Source of the DNA: a virus
DNA: 21,792 nucleotides
Reading direction: 5' to 3' (one strand)
IMG/VR virus record: IMGVR_UViG_3300002053_000078
Coordinates: 1-21,792 of that record
The translations under genes and the position numbers were made by a program. Below the pieces are notes generated by a model. The model saw nothing but the letters and a program-made list of their open reading frames with translations, ran no database searches and was not told the origin of the DNA. Within the stretch, counting starts at the first letter, position 1. The number at the start of each line of letters is the position of its first letter. Positions 20,763 through 21,792 of this stretch are shown piece by piece.

Positions 20763-21792
20763 ATCACGTACACCGCTGGGCCAGCGTCAGCCCCCGACCA
20801 CGCCAGGGCCAGGGCAATCACCATGTCGTCGTGCATCCCTTCCGGCGCGTTGTACCGCATCATGCCTGACGGCAACCGTTCCTGCTCGTATGCCTGCAGC
20901 TCGCCAATCAGCACCGGGTCAGCCGGGATCTGCACCGTGCCGCGCTCAAACGCCAGGGCCAGGGCATCAATCGCAATAGCCTTGCTCGCGTTCGTCGTAG
21001 TGAACGGCACCATCGGCAAGCCGTCACGCAGGAGCTGCTCTATCAGCGGGTCGCCCATGCTATTGCGCTCTGCCACAACCGCTGTGGGCTGGAAACGTTC
21101 GGCCAGGGCCTTGAGCCGCCCGGTCTGGAGGGCATAGTCAATCCGGTTGAACCTGTCGATGTTCACGACGGCGCTGTCGGTGGCGTCCAGGACCATGATC
21201 ACGGTGTAGTCCTCATGCTTGCCCCAGTCCACGCCGAAGATGTACTCGTGGCCGTCTGCCCTGCCGTCCTGTGCCCTGGCGGTCGTCGCCTCCATCACAC
21301 GCCGGAACACGCCGCCCGCGTCATCGATGAACTCCGCCATGTACTCCTGTAGGAAGATGCGCTCCGGCAGATCGGCCTTCGCCTTTTCTATCTCGCCCGG
21401 CGGGATATACGGATTGGAGGAGGTCGGGAACTGCCACGATGCCCAGTCCTCCTCCCCCATCTGCCCCTTTTGCCAATAGCGCCAAAACCAGTTGTGGCCT
21501 TTCGGCGTACCGATGAACATGGCGCGCCCCAGCCGGTCAGATAGCGATGGCCGCAAGGCTTCGGTCCAGGCCGTTTCCTTCGTCACGCCGCTCTCGTCAA
21601 ACACGACGAAATCTAGCCCTTCACCGCGCAGACTATCGGGATTGTCGGCAGAGCGTACCGTCACGCTCCCGCCGTTTGGTAAGGTGATCATCCGGTCAAC
21701 AAGCCGGACCTCCGCGCCGATGCGATGGCCCAACCGCCGGATAGGACGCCAGCCTACTTCACTCATCTTGTAGCTGGGCGAAATCCACCATG
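20759..21792 (-). CDS. Terminase large subunit (5' end cut by the window edge)
   Basis: The frame is open to the right edge; before the first internal Met it reads WWISPSYK, a common terminase element, so the N-terminal ATPase Walker A part lies outside the window. Counting from Met at 21766, the Walker B strand LDFVVFDES is at 51-59 and the IGTPKG coupling segment at 85-90. The RNase H-like nuclease shows three acidic metal ligands: FGVDWGKHEDYT (Asp 180), VVAERNSMGDP (Glu 233) and MHDDMVIALALA (Asp 313/314). It cuts concatemeric DNA and drives packaging through the portal. The stop overlaps the next start (ATATGAG). Downstream order terminase, island, portal is standard apart from the island. 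Confidence 0.92.
   Translation of the reverse strand, partial: WWISPSYKMSEVGWRPIRRLGHRIGAEVRLVDRMITLPNGGSVTVRSADNPDSLRGEGLDFVVFDESGVTKETAWTEALRPSLSDRLGRAMFIGTPKGHNWFWRYWQKGQMGEEDWASWQFPTSSNPYIPPGEIEKAKADLPERIFLQEYMAEFIDDAGGVFRRVMEATTARAQDGRADGHEYIFGVDWGKHEDYTVIMVLDATDSAVVNIDRFNRIDYALQTGRLKALAERFQPTAVVAERNSMGDPLIEQLLRDGLPMVPFTTTNASKAIAIDALALAFERGTVQIPADPVLIGELQAYEQERLPSGMMRYNAPEGMHDDMVIALALAWSGADAGPAVYVI

Overview
This window is a late structural gene block of a tailed double-stranded DNA bacteriophage or prophage (siphovirus type, HK97-like virion). Every gene I can support lies on the minus strand, so the block is transcribed from right to left. Genes are packed end to end, most joined by ATGA or similar start/stop overlaps, and no intergenic gap exceeds about 40 bases. 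I see no tRNA, rRNA, CRISPR, integrase, lysis, replication or host-like gene. Base composition is GC-rich, Shine-Dalgarno sequences are classical, and TGA is used as a normal stop, so the host is a bacterium using the standard bacterial code. The host phylum cannot be read from the sequence. Ser-Ala-Ser-Glu arrays like these remind me of phages from uncultivated Chloroflexota-like hosts, but that is only an impression.

Layout in order of transcription: (1) large terminase, cut by the right edge (21792-20759). (2) A small accessory island: an unknown 111-residue protein, a glycosyltransferase interrupted by an in-frame TGA, and a SAM methyltransferase (20762-19220). (3) The head core: a portal fused to a MuF-like domain, an HK97 gp10-like protein, a prohead protease fused in frame to the major capsid protein, and a putative decoration protein (19217-14170). 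(4) A large accessory island of about 8 kb: sulfotransferase, beta-helix protein, LamG-like lectin protein with a Ser-rich repeat, YkgJ-type cysteine-cluster protein with a very long Ser-rich repeat, a three-domain glycosyltransferase/methyltransferase, a small cysteine-rich protein and a beta-sandwich protein (14207-5979). (5) Connector and tail genes: gp6-like adaptor, tail terminator-like protein, major tail protein, G/T tail-assembly chaperones with a -1 frameshift site, tape measure, and a distal-tail-like protein that runs off the left edge (5982-1).

The most interesting theme is that the head operon carries two islands with enzymes of glycan and small-group transfer (two glycosyltransferase genes, two SAM methyltransferase domains, one PAPS sulfotransferase) beside two proteins with mucin-like Ser/Ala/Glu stalks. 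The N-terminal domain of the large transferase resembles polypeptide GalNAc-transferases, which start O-glycosylation on Ser/Thr. I infer, without proof, a phage-encoded system that glycosylates and perhaps methylates and sulfates Ser-rich virion fibres.

Three genes show recoding or damage: a probable programmed -1 frameshift in the chaperone gene, a nonsense codon in the small glycosyltransferase, and a frame break that separates the conserved C-terminus from the tape measure gene. A fourth has a dual-start arrangement: the capsid protein can be made both as a protease fusion and from an internal start with a strong Shine-Dalgarno sequence.
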